DNA of 64,000 nt from contig NZ_FNZE01000002.1 in NCBI RefSeq assembly GCF_900109175.1, positions 186,001 to 250,000 of the forward strand, in the 5' to 3' direction. The stretch is from Pseudomonas linyingensis. GTDB lineage: Bacteria > Pseudomonadota > Gammaproteobacteria > Pseudomonadales > Pseudomonadaceae. Made by a program: the position numbers and the translations under genes. The notes under the pieces were generated by a model that ran no database searches, had not been told where the DNA came from, and was given only the letters and a program-made list of their open reading frames with translations. Of this stretch, positions 1-9,260 are shown in pieces (the stretch's first letter is position 1; each line of letters begins with the position of its first letter).

Positions 1-30
1 TGCGCTGCCCTGGCGGGTGCGGGGATCGCA

Positions 31-513
31 TTGATACTGCGCAGTCTGACGCGCCAGTGGCTGCCGAAGTGGATCATTCCGGCATTCGCCGGTCTGGGCA
101 TGCTCACCTATACCATCCACTACGAATACACCTGGTTCGATACCAAGCAGGCGCAACTGCCGGCAGGCTCGCTGGTGGTGGCCAGCGAAACCGGCGACAT
201 GCTCTGGCGCCCCTGGACTGCCCTGTTCCCGATGCCGCTGTCCTATACGGTGCTTGATTCCGCCAATGCGCAGATCGAGGAAACCAGCCAGGGACGCATG
301 GGGCGTTTCGTCCTGTACCGCTTTGAAAAGCATCATCTGATGTCCACCGTGAAAAGCGGCGCTCATCAATTGCTCTGCAGCGAGAAGGTGATGTTCAGCC
401 TGAACGAGGCCGGACAGGCCAAGTTCGAGACCCTGACCAAGCTGGATATCAATGCACCGCTCTACCGGGCCATCTGCGAGCCCAACGGTCTGCAGGCCTC
501 CCCGGGCAACTGA
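31..513 (+). CDS. Hypothetical membrane-anchored protein
   Basis: I do not recognise this family. The product of about 160 residues has one hydrophobic segment near residues 12-28, a likely N-terminal membrane anchor, followed by a soluble part with two cysteines (near 117 and 150). The TTG at 31 was taken as start because it overlaps a TGA (32-34) that ends another open frame entering from the left, as in a translationally coupled pair. The frame itself is open to base 1, so the true start could lie outside the window. No function is inferred. Confidence 0.5.
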   Translation: MILRSLTRQWLPKWIIPAFAGLGMLTYTIHYEYTWFDTKQAQLPAGSLVVASETGDMLWRPWTALFPMPLSYTVLDSANAQIEETSQGRMGRFVLYRFEKHHLMSTVKSGAHQLLCSEKVMFSLNEAGQAKFETLTKLDINAPLYRAICEPNGLQASPGN

Positions 514-836
514 TCCGGCCGCAGGATGCAATGGCGGTCGCCTGACCGCCAGCAGCCTTGGCAGTGTCGGCTGACGACAGCGCCCGGTTTGGGCGTTCAG
601 CCGCTGCGCTGCATCCACGTGCTGCAACTTGTTCAGTCGACTCCGGTCAGGCGACTGAGGCCGTATCCGCGCCTGCCGGAACGGCATCCGCAGTGCCTGG
701 CATTGATGCGTGACACCTCCCGCCTTTGTCGCTTTAATCATGCTCATGCATCTGCTTGCCTGCAGGATGGCGAGGCTGGGCAGGCTTGCCGCTGCGAATA
801 GCGGACAGGAACCATAATTAAAGCGGAGCGCTTGCC
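514..836. other. Gene-free stretch
   Basis: These 323 bases hold no convincing gene. A frame of 91 codons (526-801) lacks a clear ribosome binding site, is rich in Arg, Gln and Cys, and looks like non-coding DNA read in frame. The last part carries the AGCGGAG ribosome binding site of the next gene and presumably its promoter. Confidence 0.5.
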
Positions 837-2678
837 ATGTCTGATTCGTTCAAGATGGATAACCTGCCCTTCAGTCTGCTGGATGCCCGCGAGCAGGCCC
901 TGGTGAACGATAACCTCGAGACCGCCTGCTTCCAGAAGGGCGAGGTGATCATCGAGGCGGGCAAGCCGCCGCAGGGCGTATTCATCATCGCCACGGGACG
1001 GGTCGCGGAAAGCGATGTGAGCGAGCCGGACGCGGATGGCAAGCCGCTGGCCAGCCATGTCTTCGTGCGTTACGAGGACGAGGATTATTTCGGCGGCTGG
1101 TCGGCGATCAATGGCGTGGCGATTCACAACTTCGTGGCGGTCGAGGAAACCGTCTGCCATGTCCTGCCTACCAGCATCCTGCTGGAGTTGATGACCAGCA
1201 ACCATCTGTTTGCCGATTACTTCCAGCAGAATCTGAGCGCCAAAAGGGAAATCGTAGCCCAGCATGGGCAGGGCCAGGACATGGCCGAGTTCATGCTGGC
1301 AAGAATCAGCGATGGCCTGATTCGTGAGCCGCTGATCGTTCCTGAGGGGACCAGTCTGCATGAGGCGACACGCCTCATGCGCGAGATGAAGTCAGACTGC
1401 CTGCTGGCGCAGAAGAGAAGTCGTCATGGCATGGTGACCCGGACGGATCTGCTCGATGCGGTGGTCCTCAAGGGCATGCCGCTGGAAACCGATGTCTGCG
1501 AAATCGCCAGCTATCGACTGATCACCGCCGACCCGGAAGACTACCTGTTCAATGCGCTGATCCTGATGACCCAGCATCAGATCGAGCGCGTCGTGGTCAT
1601 GGGCGAAAACCACCGGTTGGTCGGGCTGGTCGAGCTGACCGATGTGCTCAGCCACTTCTCCAGCCACTCCCACGTCATCGGCCTGCGGGTCGAGCGCGCC
1701 AACACGCTCGAGGAGCTGCGCGAGGCGGCGCTGGGGCTCACCGACCTGATTCGGGCGCTGATCTCGACCGGGGTGAAGATCCGCTTCACCATGAAGCTGC
1801 TGGCCGCCATGAATGGGCGGATCATTTCCAAGCTGTTCGATCTGATCATCCCCAGCGACATGCGTCCCCACGTCTGCCTGATGGTGATGGGCTCGGAAGG
1901 GCGCGGCGAGCAGATCATGAAGACCGACCAGGACAATGCGCTGCTGGTGCGCAACGGTCTGGAGTGGCCAGGGCTGATGGATACCATGCGCCACTTCAGC
2001 GAGACGCTGATCAGCTTCGGCTTTCCGCCCTGCCCGGGCAACATCATGGTGTCCAATCCCGAGTGGGTGAACTCGATCGACGAATGGGCGCGCAAGCTGA
2101 CCCAGTGGAGCCAGAACTGCGATGGCCTGTCGGTGATGAATCTGGCGATTGCCGTGGACAGCAAACCGATTGCCGGCAACATCGCCCTGTTCAAGGTGGC
2201 GAGAAATGCCTTCCTGCGCCGGGTGCACAGTAACGACATCTTCTTCTCGCACTTTGCCAAGGCCGCGCTGAGCTTCGATACCCCATTGACCCTGTTCGGC
2301 AACCTGAAGGACAAGGAGCAGCTGGACGTCAAGAAGGGCGGCATCTTCCCCATCGTCCACGGGGTAAGAACCATGGCGCTGGAGCAGCGCATCCTGGAGA
2401 CCAATACCTTCAAGCGCATCGAGGCGCTGGTGGCGATGGGGCGAATGGACAAGGCCATGGGCGAGAACCTTGGCGAGGCGTTGTCCATTTTCATCCAGTT
2501 GCGCCTGAACCAGCAGATGCAGCGGGTCGAAGCCAGTGAAGAAGGCCTGGACAGGACGCCCAATACCATCGATCTGCAGAAGCTCAACAAGCTGGAGCGC
2601 GACCTGCTGCGCGATGCCCTGCACATCGTCAAGGACTTCAAGAAGCTGTTCGCGATGCGCTACCACATCAGCAGCTGA
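837..2678 (+). CDS. cNMP-binding / CBS / DUF294 nucleotidyltransferase-like protein
   Basis: A 613-residue cytosolic, probably regulatory protein. Domains in order: a cyclic-nucleotide-binding fold (about 15-130), a pair of CBS domains (about 165-275), a DUF294 nucleotidyltransferase-like core (about 305-430) with the motif GSEGRGEQ near 352 followed by KTDQDNAL, and a C-terminal DUF294_C helical domain (about 465-605). The core resembles the GlnD/GlnE-type nucleotidyltransferase fold, so transfer of a nucleotide to a protein is possible, but no target is known. AGCGGAG lies upstream of the ATG. A paralog with the same architecture lies on the opposite strand at 3456-5390. Confidence 0.85.
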   Translation: MSDSFKMDNLPFSLLDAREQALVNDNLETACFQKGEVIIEAGKPPQGVFIIATGRVAESDVSEPDADGKPLASHVFVRYEDEDYFGGWSAINGVAIHNFVAVEETVCHVLPTSILLELMTSNHLFADYFQQNLSAKREIVAQHGQGQDMAEFMLARISDGLIREPLIVPEGTSLHEATRLMREMKSDCLLAQKRSRHGMVTRTDLLDAVVLKGMPLETDVCEIASYRLITADPEDYLFNALILMTQHQIERVVVMGENHRLVGLVELTDVLSHFSSHSHVIGLRVERANTLEELREAALGLTDLIRALISTGVKIRFTMKLLAAMNGRIISKLFDLIIPSDMRPHVCLMVMGSEGRGEQIMKTDQDNALLVRNGLEWPGLMDTMRHFSETLISFGFPPCPGNIMVSNPEWVNSIDEWARKLTQWSQNCDGLSVMNLAIAVDSKPIAGNIALFKVARNAFLRRVHSNDIFFSHFAKAALSFDTPLTLFGNLKDKEQLDVKKGGIFPIVHGVRTMALEQRILETNTFKRIEALVAMGRMDKAMGENLGEALSIFIQLRLNQQMQRVEASEEGLDRTPNTIDLQKLNKLERDLLRDALHIVKDFKKLFAMRYHISS

Positions 2679-2739
2679 GTCGGGGGCCGGGTTTCCTGCA
2701 GGAGCCAGCAAGCCAGCCCTGCAGGATCAGGCGCAGCAC

Positions 2740-3459
2740 TCAGATCGAGCCGAGCGCGGCCTGGCGGGCACGTTGCCAGTACCTGGCCCGCTGGGCCAGC
2801 TCCTCGACCCGCTCGATGCCCATGCGCTGGGCCCGGTTGAACAGGATCAGGGCGATTTCCGCGGTGGCCAGGGCATCCGCCGAGGCGTGATGGCGTTGCG
2901 CGATGTCGATGCCGAAGTAGTTCATCCAGTAATCCAGACTGCCACGCCGGGTCAGCACTTCCGGAAACAGCATGGGCGCCAGGTCGGCGACGTCCAGGAA
3001 GGGATTTTCCAGGTTGTAACCCAGCTCGTTCTTCAGGGCGCGGGCCAGCATGCGCTGATCGAAGGGCGCGTGGAAGGCCAGCATCACGCTGTCGGCGGCG
3101 AACTCCATGAAGCTGAGCAGGGCCTCGGCCGGCGGCTGGCCGGCGGCCAGCTCGCTGGGGGCGATGCCGTGGATCAGCACGGCCTCGTTGACCTTGACCT
3201 GGCGGCGCAGGGTGCATTCGAACTGCTGGGCCATGTCGATGGCTCCGTCCTCGATGGTGACCGCGCCGATCGAGATGACAATGTCGCGGTTGAGGTTCAG
3301 GCCGGTGGTTTCCAGGTCGAGCACCACGAAGCGCTGCTGGTGCAGCAGGGCATCCAGGCAGGGCGGCGGCGGCAGCGCCTTGAGGCGCTGGCGCTGCGCT
3401 TCGTCGAGGGCCAGATGGCGGCGCTGGAGTCGGGCGAACAGGGCGCGGATCAGGTTCAT
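2740..3459 (-). CDS. DnaQ-like 3'-5' exonuclease (DEDDh family)
   Basis: A 239-residue exonuclease of the DNA polymerase III epsilon family. All three exo motifs are visible: LDLETTG with Asp48 and Glu50, HAPFD with Asp134, and HHASADA with His191 and Asp195. It lacks the C-terminal polymerase-binding part of true DnaQ, so it is probably a stand-alone nuclease. Its ATG overlaps the stop of the upstream DUF294 gene by four bases (ATGA), so the two are translated together. From memory the same exonuclease-DUF294 pair occurs in P. aeruginosa next to the acetate permease genes. The gene is convergent with the first DUF294 gene. Confidence 0.85.
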   Translation of the reverse strand: MNLIRALFARLQRRHLALDEAQRQRLKALPPPPCLDALLHQQRFVVLDLETTGLNLNRDIVISIGAVTIEDGAIDMAQQFECTLRRQVKVNEAVLIHGIAPSELAAGQPPAEALLSFMEFAADSVMLAFHAPFDQRMLARALKNELGYNLENPFLDVADLAPMLFPEVLTRRGSLDYWMNYFGIDIAQRHHASADALATAEIALILFNRAQRMGIERVEELAQRARYWQRARQAALGSI

Positions 3460-5390
3460 AACTGGTACCTGACCCCCAGGCTGGTCTGCAGGCGCTGGGC
3501 CTGGCGGAAGGATTCGCGCAGGATGCGCCGATCCAGCTGATTCAGGGTGTCGGGGTCGAGGCGGTTGCTCAGCGGCTGGCCGGCGCGTTTCTGACGCTGA
3601 TGCAGTTGCATGCGGGTCATCTGGATGAAGTCGTAGGCCTCCTCGTAGGCGGCGGCAGCCTGAGGCTTCAGCACGCCCCGCGCGCCGAGCTGACGCAGGC
3701 GTTCAAGGGTGTTGCACTCGCTGATGCCATGGGCCAGGGCGAGGATGCGTACCCCTTCGACGAAGGGCATCAGGCCCTCCACCTTGAGGTCCAGGGTGTC
3801 CTTGTCGGCACCGAGTCTGGCGACGATGAAGTCGCGGAAACGGCCGATGGGCGGCGGATGGCGCAAGGCGTTGGCGGCCATCATGTGCTGGAACAGGCTG
3901 TTGCCTTCGATCATCTGCAGCAGCGCCTCGCTGAGCTGCCGGCAGCCTTCGCTCGGGCCCCAGACCGAGCGCAGATCGAAGAAGATCGACGAGTGCATCA
4001 GGTTGTCGCGGGTCGGGTTCTGGATGATCCCCATGAAGCGGCGCAGCCACTCCTGGCGCGACAGGCACAGCTCCGGGTTGCTGGCCATGATGTTGCCGTT
4101 GCACAGGGTGAAGCCGCAGCGATCCAGGGCCTCGTTGATCCTGCGCGCCAGGGGCAGCAGGCGCTGGCGGATCTGCTCGGCCTCTTCGGGACTGCCGGCC
4201 TCGAACAGCATGCCGTTGTCCTGGTCGGTGAGCAGCGCCTGCTCGCGGCGCCCTTCGCTGCCGAATACCAGCCAGGTGAAGGGCACGCCGGGGTCGCCGT
4301 GCTCCTCGATCATCAGCTCGATGACCCGCGCCACGGTGTGGTCGTTGAGCTGGGTGATGATATGGGTCAGCTGCTCCGGGTTGGCGCCGTGGGCGAGCAT
4401 GTTGTCGATCAGGTGGGCGATCTCCTCGCGCAGCTCGACCAGGCTGTCGATATGCGGGGCCGCGCTGATGGTGCGCGCCAGATGGACCAGATCGACCCGC
4501 TGCAGCGAGAACAGGTCGCGCTCGGACAGCACGCCGACCAGGCGGCCCATCTCCACCACGCAGATGTGGGCGATCTGCTTGCGAGTCATGGTCAGCGCGG
4601 CATCGAAGGCGGTGGCGGTCGGTGGCAGGTGGATGGGGTCGGGAGTCATCAGTTCGTCGAGCGGCTGCTGCAGGTCGCCGCTGCCATCGGCGATCACCCG
4701 GCGCAGGTCGCGCAGGGTGAAGATGCCGATCGGATAGTCGCTGTCGTCGACCATCACCAGGCTGCCGACGTGATGCTCGTGCATCAGCTTCACCGCCGCG
4801 CGAAGGCTGATGCCGCTGCGGCAGGTCACTGGGTTGGCGGAGGCGAGGATGTTCAGGCGGGTTTCCAGCGAATACTGGGCGCCGAGGGTTTCTGCGGCCT
4901 GCAGCTGCACCTGCTGGTGCACCTGGCCCACCAGGCTGCTGACCCCACGCAGGGCGAAGTCGCGGAAGGCTTCCGACTGGTTGTAGGTGCGCACGAAGGC
5001 GGCGCGGCCGAGCTGCAGGCAGAAGGTGTCCTCGGCGGCGATGTAGTGGCTGCGGGTGGCCCGCTCGCTGACCATGGCCGCCACCGGGAAGCACTCGCCC
5101 GGGGCGATCTCCTGGGTGGTCTCCAGGCCATCGCCGCTCTGGGTCGGGCGCTGGCCCAGCACCAGCCCCTGCTTGACGATGTAGACATCCTCGATCGTGC
5201 CGTCGCCGGGACCGACGATGGGATCGCCGGCGGCATAGAAGCGCAGCCGGCACTGCTCGACCATTTGCGCCAGATGGCTGAGTTCCATCTGGTTGAACGG
5301 GGCATAGCGCAGCAGAAAGTGCATGGTGCCCTGGATGTTCTGCATCACGGCGGTCTTGCCGACCGCCGCGAAACCATCGTTCTTGCTCAT
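3456..5390 (-). CDS. cNMP-binding / CBS / DUF294 nucleotidyltransferase-like protein, paralog
   Basis: A 644-residue paralog of the protein at 837-2678. It has a cyclic-nucleotide-binding fold (about 25-150), two CBS domains (about 180-300), a DUF294 core with GSEGRREQ near residue 376 followed by LTDQDNGM, and a DUF294_C domain at the C-terminus. It heads a two-gene operon with the exonuclease. The combination suggests a sensor of adenine nucleotides or cyclic nucleotides that modifies or controls a partner. The target is unknown; GlnD/GlnE-like activity is an inference from fold only. Confidence 0.85.
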   Translation of the reverse strand: MSKNDGFAAVGKTAVMQNIQGTMHFLLRYAPFNQMELSHLAQMVEQCRLRFYAAGDPIVGPGDGTIEDVYIVKQGLVLGQRPTQSGDGLETTQEIAPGECFPVAAMVSERATRSHYIAAEDTFCLQLGRAAFVRTYNQSEAFRDFALRGVSSLVGQVHQQVQLQAAETLGAQYSLETRLNILASANPVTCRSGISLRAAVKLMHEHHVGSLVMVDDSDYPIGIFTLRDLRRVIADGSGDLQQPLDELMTPDPIHLPPTATAFDAALTMTRKQIAHICVVEMGRLVGVLSERDLFSLQRVDLVHLARTISAAPHIDSLVELREEIAHLIDNMLAHGANPEQLTHIITQLNDHTVARVIELMIEEHGDPGVPFTWLVFGSEGRREQALLTDQDNGMLFEAGSPEEAEQIRQRLLPLARRINEALDRCGFTLCNGNIMASNPELCLSRQEWLRRFMGIIQNPTRDNLMHSSIFFDLRSVWGPSEGCRQLSEALLQMIEGNSLFQHMMAANALRHPPPIGRFRDFIVARLGADKDTLDLKVEGLMPFVEGVRILALAHGISECNTLERLRQLGARGVLKPQAAAAYEEAYDFIQMTRMQLHQRQKRAGQPLSNRLDPDTLNQLDRRILRESFRQAQRLQTSLGVRYQL

Positions 5391-5470
5391 CTTGTTGTTC
5401 TCCGGGGGCGTCCGTTGATGATTCGCGCGGGGCCCGGCGCAGCCCCTGATCTGCGCCGGGGACGCCTCGT

Positions 5471-6019
5471 TCAGGGCTGCGAGGCGATGGCCTGTTCCAC
5501 GGCCGCGATCAGTTTCGCATCGTCCGGTCGGGTCATGCTGGAGAAGCGCGCCACCACCTTCCCCTGGCGGTCGATCACGTACTTGTAGAAGTTCCAGCGT
5601 GGCGCGCCGCTCTGTGCGGCGAGCTTGCGGAACAGCGGGATGGCCGCGTCACCGGTGACCTTCTGCGCGGCGCTCATGCTGAAGGTGACACCGTAGTTGA
5701 CGTAGCAGACGCTGGCGGTTTCCGCACTGTCGTCGGCTTCCTGATGGAAGTCGTCGGAGGGCACGCCGAGCATTTCCAGGCCCTGGCCCTTGTAGCGCTG
5801 GTAGAGCGCCTCGAGGCCTTCGAACTGGCCGGTGAAGCCGCAGTGGCTGGCGGTGTTGACCACCAGCAATGGCTTGCCGGCGAACCGGCAGAGGTCGATG
5901 GTCTGCTGGCCGCGCAGGGCCGGCAGGCTGCCTTCCAGCAGCGGGCCGCAGTCGGCGGCCTGGGCAGCCGCGCCGCCGAACAGCAGCGGCAGGCCGAGGA
6001 GAAAACGTAAGCGACGCAT
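5471..6019 (-). CDS. Glutathione-peroxidase-like periplasmic protein
   Basis: A 182-residue thioredoxin-fold peroxidase of the GPx/BtuE family with a signal peptide (cleavage near AQA-AD, residue 21). The peroxidatic Cys60 sits in [11 protein letters not shown], Trp142-Asn143 are kept in WNFYKY, and a possible resolving Cys105 is present. Oddly, the usual FPCNQF block reads VPSDDF (86-91), so the second cysteine and the catalytic Gln are both replaced. It may reduce peroxides with thioredoxin-like donors in the periplasm, but the altered tetrad leaves activity uncertain. It is a single gene upstream of the DUF294 operon on the same strand. Confidence 0.85.
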   Translation of the reverse strand: MRRLRFLLGLPLLFGGAAAQAADCGPLLEGSLPALRGQQTIDLCRFAGKPLLVVNTASHCGFTGQFEGLEALYQRYKGQGLEMLGVPSDDFHQEADDSAETASVCYVNYGVTFSMSAAQKVTGDAAIPLFRKLAAQSGAPRWNFYKYVIDRQGKVVARFSSMTRPDDAKLIAAVEQAIASQP

Positions 6020-6116
6020 GGCAGTCTCCGAATGGGGCTGTCAGGTACCCATGGCGCCACGCTAACCGTGCGTCGCCTGGCTGGCAATCAGCCATTGGCA
6101 GGGCAGGCCCACAAAG

Positions 6117-6155
6117 CACAACGCGCCGCCTCCCGGAGGAGCGCGGCGCGTTGTG
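6117..6155 (-). terminator. Hairpin after glcB
   Basis: A perfect 13-bp inverted repeat (6117-6129 and 6143-6155) with a 13-base loop lies 50 bases downstream of the glcB stop. The T-tract on the minus strand is short, so this is a weak or factor-assisted terminator. Confidence 0.55.
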
Positions 6156-6204
6156 GTGGGGAGCGCAGGGCGCTCCCGGAGTCGGCATCCGTGCCGACGC
6201 GGTA

Positions 6205-8382
6205 TTACAGACCGTTCTTGGCCTTGAACTCGCGGCGACGGCGGTGCAGCACCGGCTCGGTGTAGCCGTTGGGCTGCTTGGTGCCCTCGACGCACAGCTC
6301 GACGGCCGCCTGGAAGGCGATGTTGTCGTCGAAGTTCGGTGCCATCGGGCGGTACAGTGGGTCTTCGGCGTTCTGGCGGTCAACCACCAGCGCCATGCGC
6401 TTCATTGTTTCCATCACCTGCTCGACCGAGCACACGCCGTGGCGCAGCCAGTTGGCGATGTGCTGGCTGGAGATGCGCAGGGTGGCGCGGTCTTCCATCA
6501 GGCCGATGTCGTTGATGTCCGGCACCTTGGAGCAGCCTACGCCCTGGTCGATCCAGCGCACCACGTAGCCGAGGATGCCCTGGGCGTTGTTGTCCAGCTC
6601 GTTCTGGATCTCTTCCGCGCTCCAGCTGACGCTCGGCGCCAGCGGGATGGTCAGGATGTCGTCCAGCGAGGCGCGCTCGCGCTGGGCCAGCTCCTGCTGA
6701 CGGGCGAACACGTCGACCTTGTGGTAGTGCAGGGCGTGCAGTGCGGCGGCGGTCGGCGATGGTACCCAGGCGGTGTTGGCGCCGGCCATGGGGTGGGCGA
6801 TCTTCTGCGCCAGCATGCCGGCCATCAGGTCGGGCATGGCCCACATGCCCTTGCCGATCTGCGCGCGGCCGGACAGGCCGGCCTTCAGGCCGATGTCGAC
6901 GTTCCAGTTCTCGTAGGCGCTGATCCACTTGGCGCCCTTGATGTCGCCCTTGCGGATGAACGCGCCGGCTTCCATGGAGGTGTGCAGCTCGTCACCGGTG
7001 CGGTCGAGGAAGCCGGTGTTGATGAACACCACGCGCTCCTTGGCGGCCTCGATGCAGGCCTTGAGGTTGACCGTGGTGCGGCGCTCCTCGTCCATGATGC
7101 CGACCTTGAGGGTGTTGCGGGTCATGCCGAGGACGTCCTCGACGCGGCCGAACAGCTCGTTGGTGAAGGCGGCTTCTTCCGGGCCGTGCATCTTCGGCTT
7201 GACGATGTACACGCTGCCGGTGCGGGTGTTCTTGCGGCTGGTGTTGCCGTTGAGGTTGTGCAGGGCGATCAGGCTGGTGACCAGGCCGTCCATGATGCCT
7301 TCCGGCACCTCGTTGCCGTCCTTGTCGAGGATGGCGTCGTTGGTCATCAGGTGACCGACGTTGCGCACGAACAGCAGGGAACGGCCGTGCAGGGTCAGCT
7401 CGCTGCCATCCACGGCGCTGTACACGCGGTCCGGGTTCATGGTGCGGGTGAAGGTGGTGCCGCCCTTGGCCACTTCCTCGGCCAGGTCGCCCTTCATCAG
7501 GCCCAGCCAGTTCTTGTAGGCGATGACCTTGTCGTCGGCATCGACGGCGGCGACCGAGTCTTCGCAGTCCATGATGGTGGTCAGCGCGGCTTCCATCAGC
7601 ACGTCCTTCACGCCGGCCGCGTCGGTCTTGCCGATCATGCTGGTCGGATCGATCTGGATCTCGAAATGGATGCCGTTGTTCTTCAGCAGCACGGCCTGCG
7701 GCGCGCTGGCATCGCCCTGGAAGCCGACCAGCTGGGCCGGGTTCTGCAGGCCGGTGGTCGAGCCGTTGGCCAGGCTGACGACCAGCTTGCCGCCTTCGAT
7801 GCGGTAGCCGGTGGAGTCGACGTGGGAGGCGCCTTCCAGCGGTGCGGCTTCGTTGAGGAAGTCGCGGGCGAAGGCGATGACCTTGGCGCCACGCACCGGG
7901 TTGTAGCCCTTGCCTTTCTCGGCACCGTCTTCCTCGCTGATCGCGTCGGTGCCGTACAGCGCGTCGTACAGCGAGCCCCAGCGGGCGTTGGCGGCGTTGA
8001 GGGCGAAGCGCGCGTTCATCACCGGCACCACCAGCTGCGGGCCGGCCATGCGGGCGATCTCGTCGTCGACGTTTTCGGTGGTGATGGCGAAGTCCGCGGG
8101 CTCCGGCAGCAGGTAGCCGATTTCCTGCAGGAAGGCCTTGTAGGCAACGGCGTCATGGGCCTGGCCGGCACGCGCCTGGTGCCAGGCGTCGATCTGCGCC
8201 TGCAGGGCGTCGCGCTTGGCCAGCAGGGCCTTGTTCTTCGGGGCCAGGTCGTGAATCAGGGCGTCGGCACCCTGCCAGAACTGCTCGGCGCTGACGCCGG
8301 TGCCGGGAATGGCTTCGTTGGTGACGAAGTCGAACAGGACTTTGGCGACCTGCAGGCCACCGGCTTGAACGCGTTCAGTCAT
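6205..8382 (-). CDS. glcB: Malate synthase G
   Basis: A 725-residue malate synthase of the monomeric G type, which condenses glyoxylate with acetyl-CoA to malate in the glyoxylate bypass. Length and sequence fit the family along the whole protein, including blocks such as MNPDRVYS and [10 protein letters not shown]. The ATG at 8382 gives the start MTERVQ with GAGG eight bases upstream; an extension of ten codons lacks such a site. The gene stands alone, followed by a hairpin, and is preceded by a long non-coding stretch with DnaA-box-like motifs that must also contain its promoter. Confidence 0.96.
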   Translation of the reverse strand: MTERVQAGGLQVAKVLFDFVTNEAIPGTGVSAEQFWQGADALIHDLAPKNKALLAKRDALQAQIDAWHQARAGQAHDAVAYKAFLQEIGYLLPEPADFAITTENVDDEIARMAGPQLVVPVMNARFALNAANARWGSLYDALYGTDAISEEDGAEKGKGYNPVRGAKVIAFARDFLNEAAPLEGASHVDSTGYRIEGGKLVVSLANGSTTGLQNPAQLVGFQGDASAPQAVLLKNNGIHFEIQIDPTSMIGKTDAAGVKDVLMEAALTTIMDCEDSVAAVDADDKVIAYKNWLGLMKGDLAEEVAKGGTTFTRTMNPDRVYSAVDGSELTLHGRSLLFVRNVGHLMTNDAILDKDGNEVPEGIMDGLVTSLIALHNLNGNTSRKNTRTGSVYIVKPKMHGPEEAAFTNELFGRVEDVLGMTRNTLKVGIMDEERRTTVNLKACIEAAKERVVFINTGFLDRTGDELHTSMEAGAFIRKGDIKGAKWISAYENWNVDIGLKAGLSGRAQIGKGMWAMPDLMAGMLAQKIAHPMAGANTAWVPSPTAAALHALHYHKVDVFARQQELAQRERASLDDILTIPLAPSVSWSAEEIQNELDNNAQGILGYVVRWIDQGVGCSKVPDINDIGLMEDRATLRISSQHIANWLRHGVCSVEQVMETMKRMALVVDRQNAEDPLYRPMAPNFDDNIAFQAAVELCVEGTKQPNGYTEPVLHRRRREFKAKNGL

Positions 8383-8544
8383 TGCTTGCCTCACTCTGCT
8401 TGGGAGCCGCATCGGACTGCGGCCCGCCGTTCGTGTAGTACCGATCGCAGGATACTACATGAAGCCGGATGAGAAATGTATGAAGGGCGGGCAACCCTTC
8501 GACAAAAGTCGTGGAGAACCGCGACCCAAGGCTGATGCGCGCAG

Positions 8545-9197
8545 TTGTACACAGGCGCCGCTGGGCGCGGGCAACACACTTGTGCACAAGGCTGGCGCTG
8601 TCGCCGCAGGCGGCCACCGTGAGTTGTTCACAGTTGTCCCCGTTTGCCGTGGACCCGCCTGTGGACAAGCCTTGGGTACAGTGCTGCAGCCTTAGTGCCG
8701 CAAGGCCTGCAGAGGATTGTGCGATATTCGTACAGGACTGCGGAGGTTATGCACTGCTGGGCTGTATGGAGTTGTGGATAACCACTGGAGCCCTTGCTAC
8801 AGGCCATGTATGGCGCGGCCTGCAGACGTCTGGCGGTTTTTTGTGCAATTGGTCAGGCGATGCTTGGGGACAACCATGACAAATTGACTATCAGCTCCGG
8901 TGGATAAGCGCAGGATTGTCCACAATCGACGTGGGCCAGGCTGTGGACAAGCTGCGTGCACATTGCTGCAGGCCAGCAGGCACGGGGTCTGTGGCGATAT
9001 GGTCGAATTTCGTACAGGGCGTGACGGGGCGATTTTTCCTCGACTTGTCCACGATTGCGGGGGACCAGCCTGTGGATAAGCTCGGGATGGATCGCCAGGG
9101 CCCAGCGCGGCCGGGCGCTGGCGGGGCGTTGGCGATTTCTTGACCAGTCCGCGCGCCCGGGCTTGTGCACATCCGGCGGGGATCAGTGTGTGGATAA
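8545..9197. repeat. Cluster of DnaA-box-like nonamers in a gene-free region
   Basis: The 878 bases between glcB and rarD hold no gene. Three exact DnaA boxes (TGTGGATAA) lie at 8773-8781, 9071-9079 and 9189-9197. Close variants are TTGTACACA 8545, TTGTGCACAA 8580, TTGTTCACA 8624, TGTGGACAA 8660, GGTGGATAA 8899, TTGTCCACA 8916, TGTGGACAA 8942, TTGTCCACG 9045 and TTGTGCACA 9163. Both orientations occur. Flanking words recur (for example TTCGTACAGG at 8728 and 9009), as if the region grew by duplication. No dnaA, rpmH or AT-rich unwinding element is near, so it is not the usual oriC. It could bind DnaA in the manner of datA or DARS. Confidence 0.7.
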
Positions 9198-9260
9198 CCT
9201 TGGGGCAATGCCCTGCAGGCCACGGCGGGCGTGGCCTGCAGGGCATCGTTCAGAAAGTGA

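Noticed and set aside
526-801. A 91-codon gene
   Set aside because: No ribosome binding site, odd composition and no recognisable similarity.
5869-8472. An 867-codon open frame on the plus strand
   Set aside because: It is antisense to glcB and the GPx-like gene; such long shadows arise from GC-rich third positions, and its composition (Ala, Gly, Val, His) is not protein-like.
8545-9197. oriC
   Set aside because: DnaA-like boxes are present, but dnaA, dnaN, gyrB, rpmH and an AT-rich unwinding element are not; glcB is not an origin neighbour.
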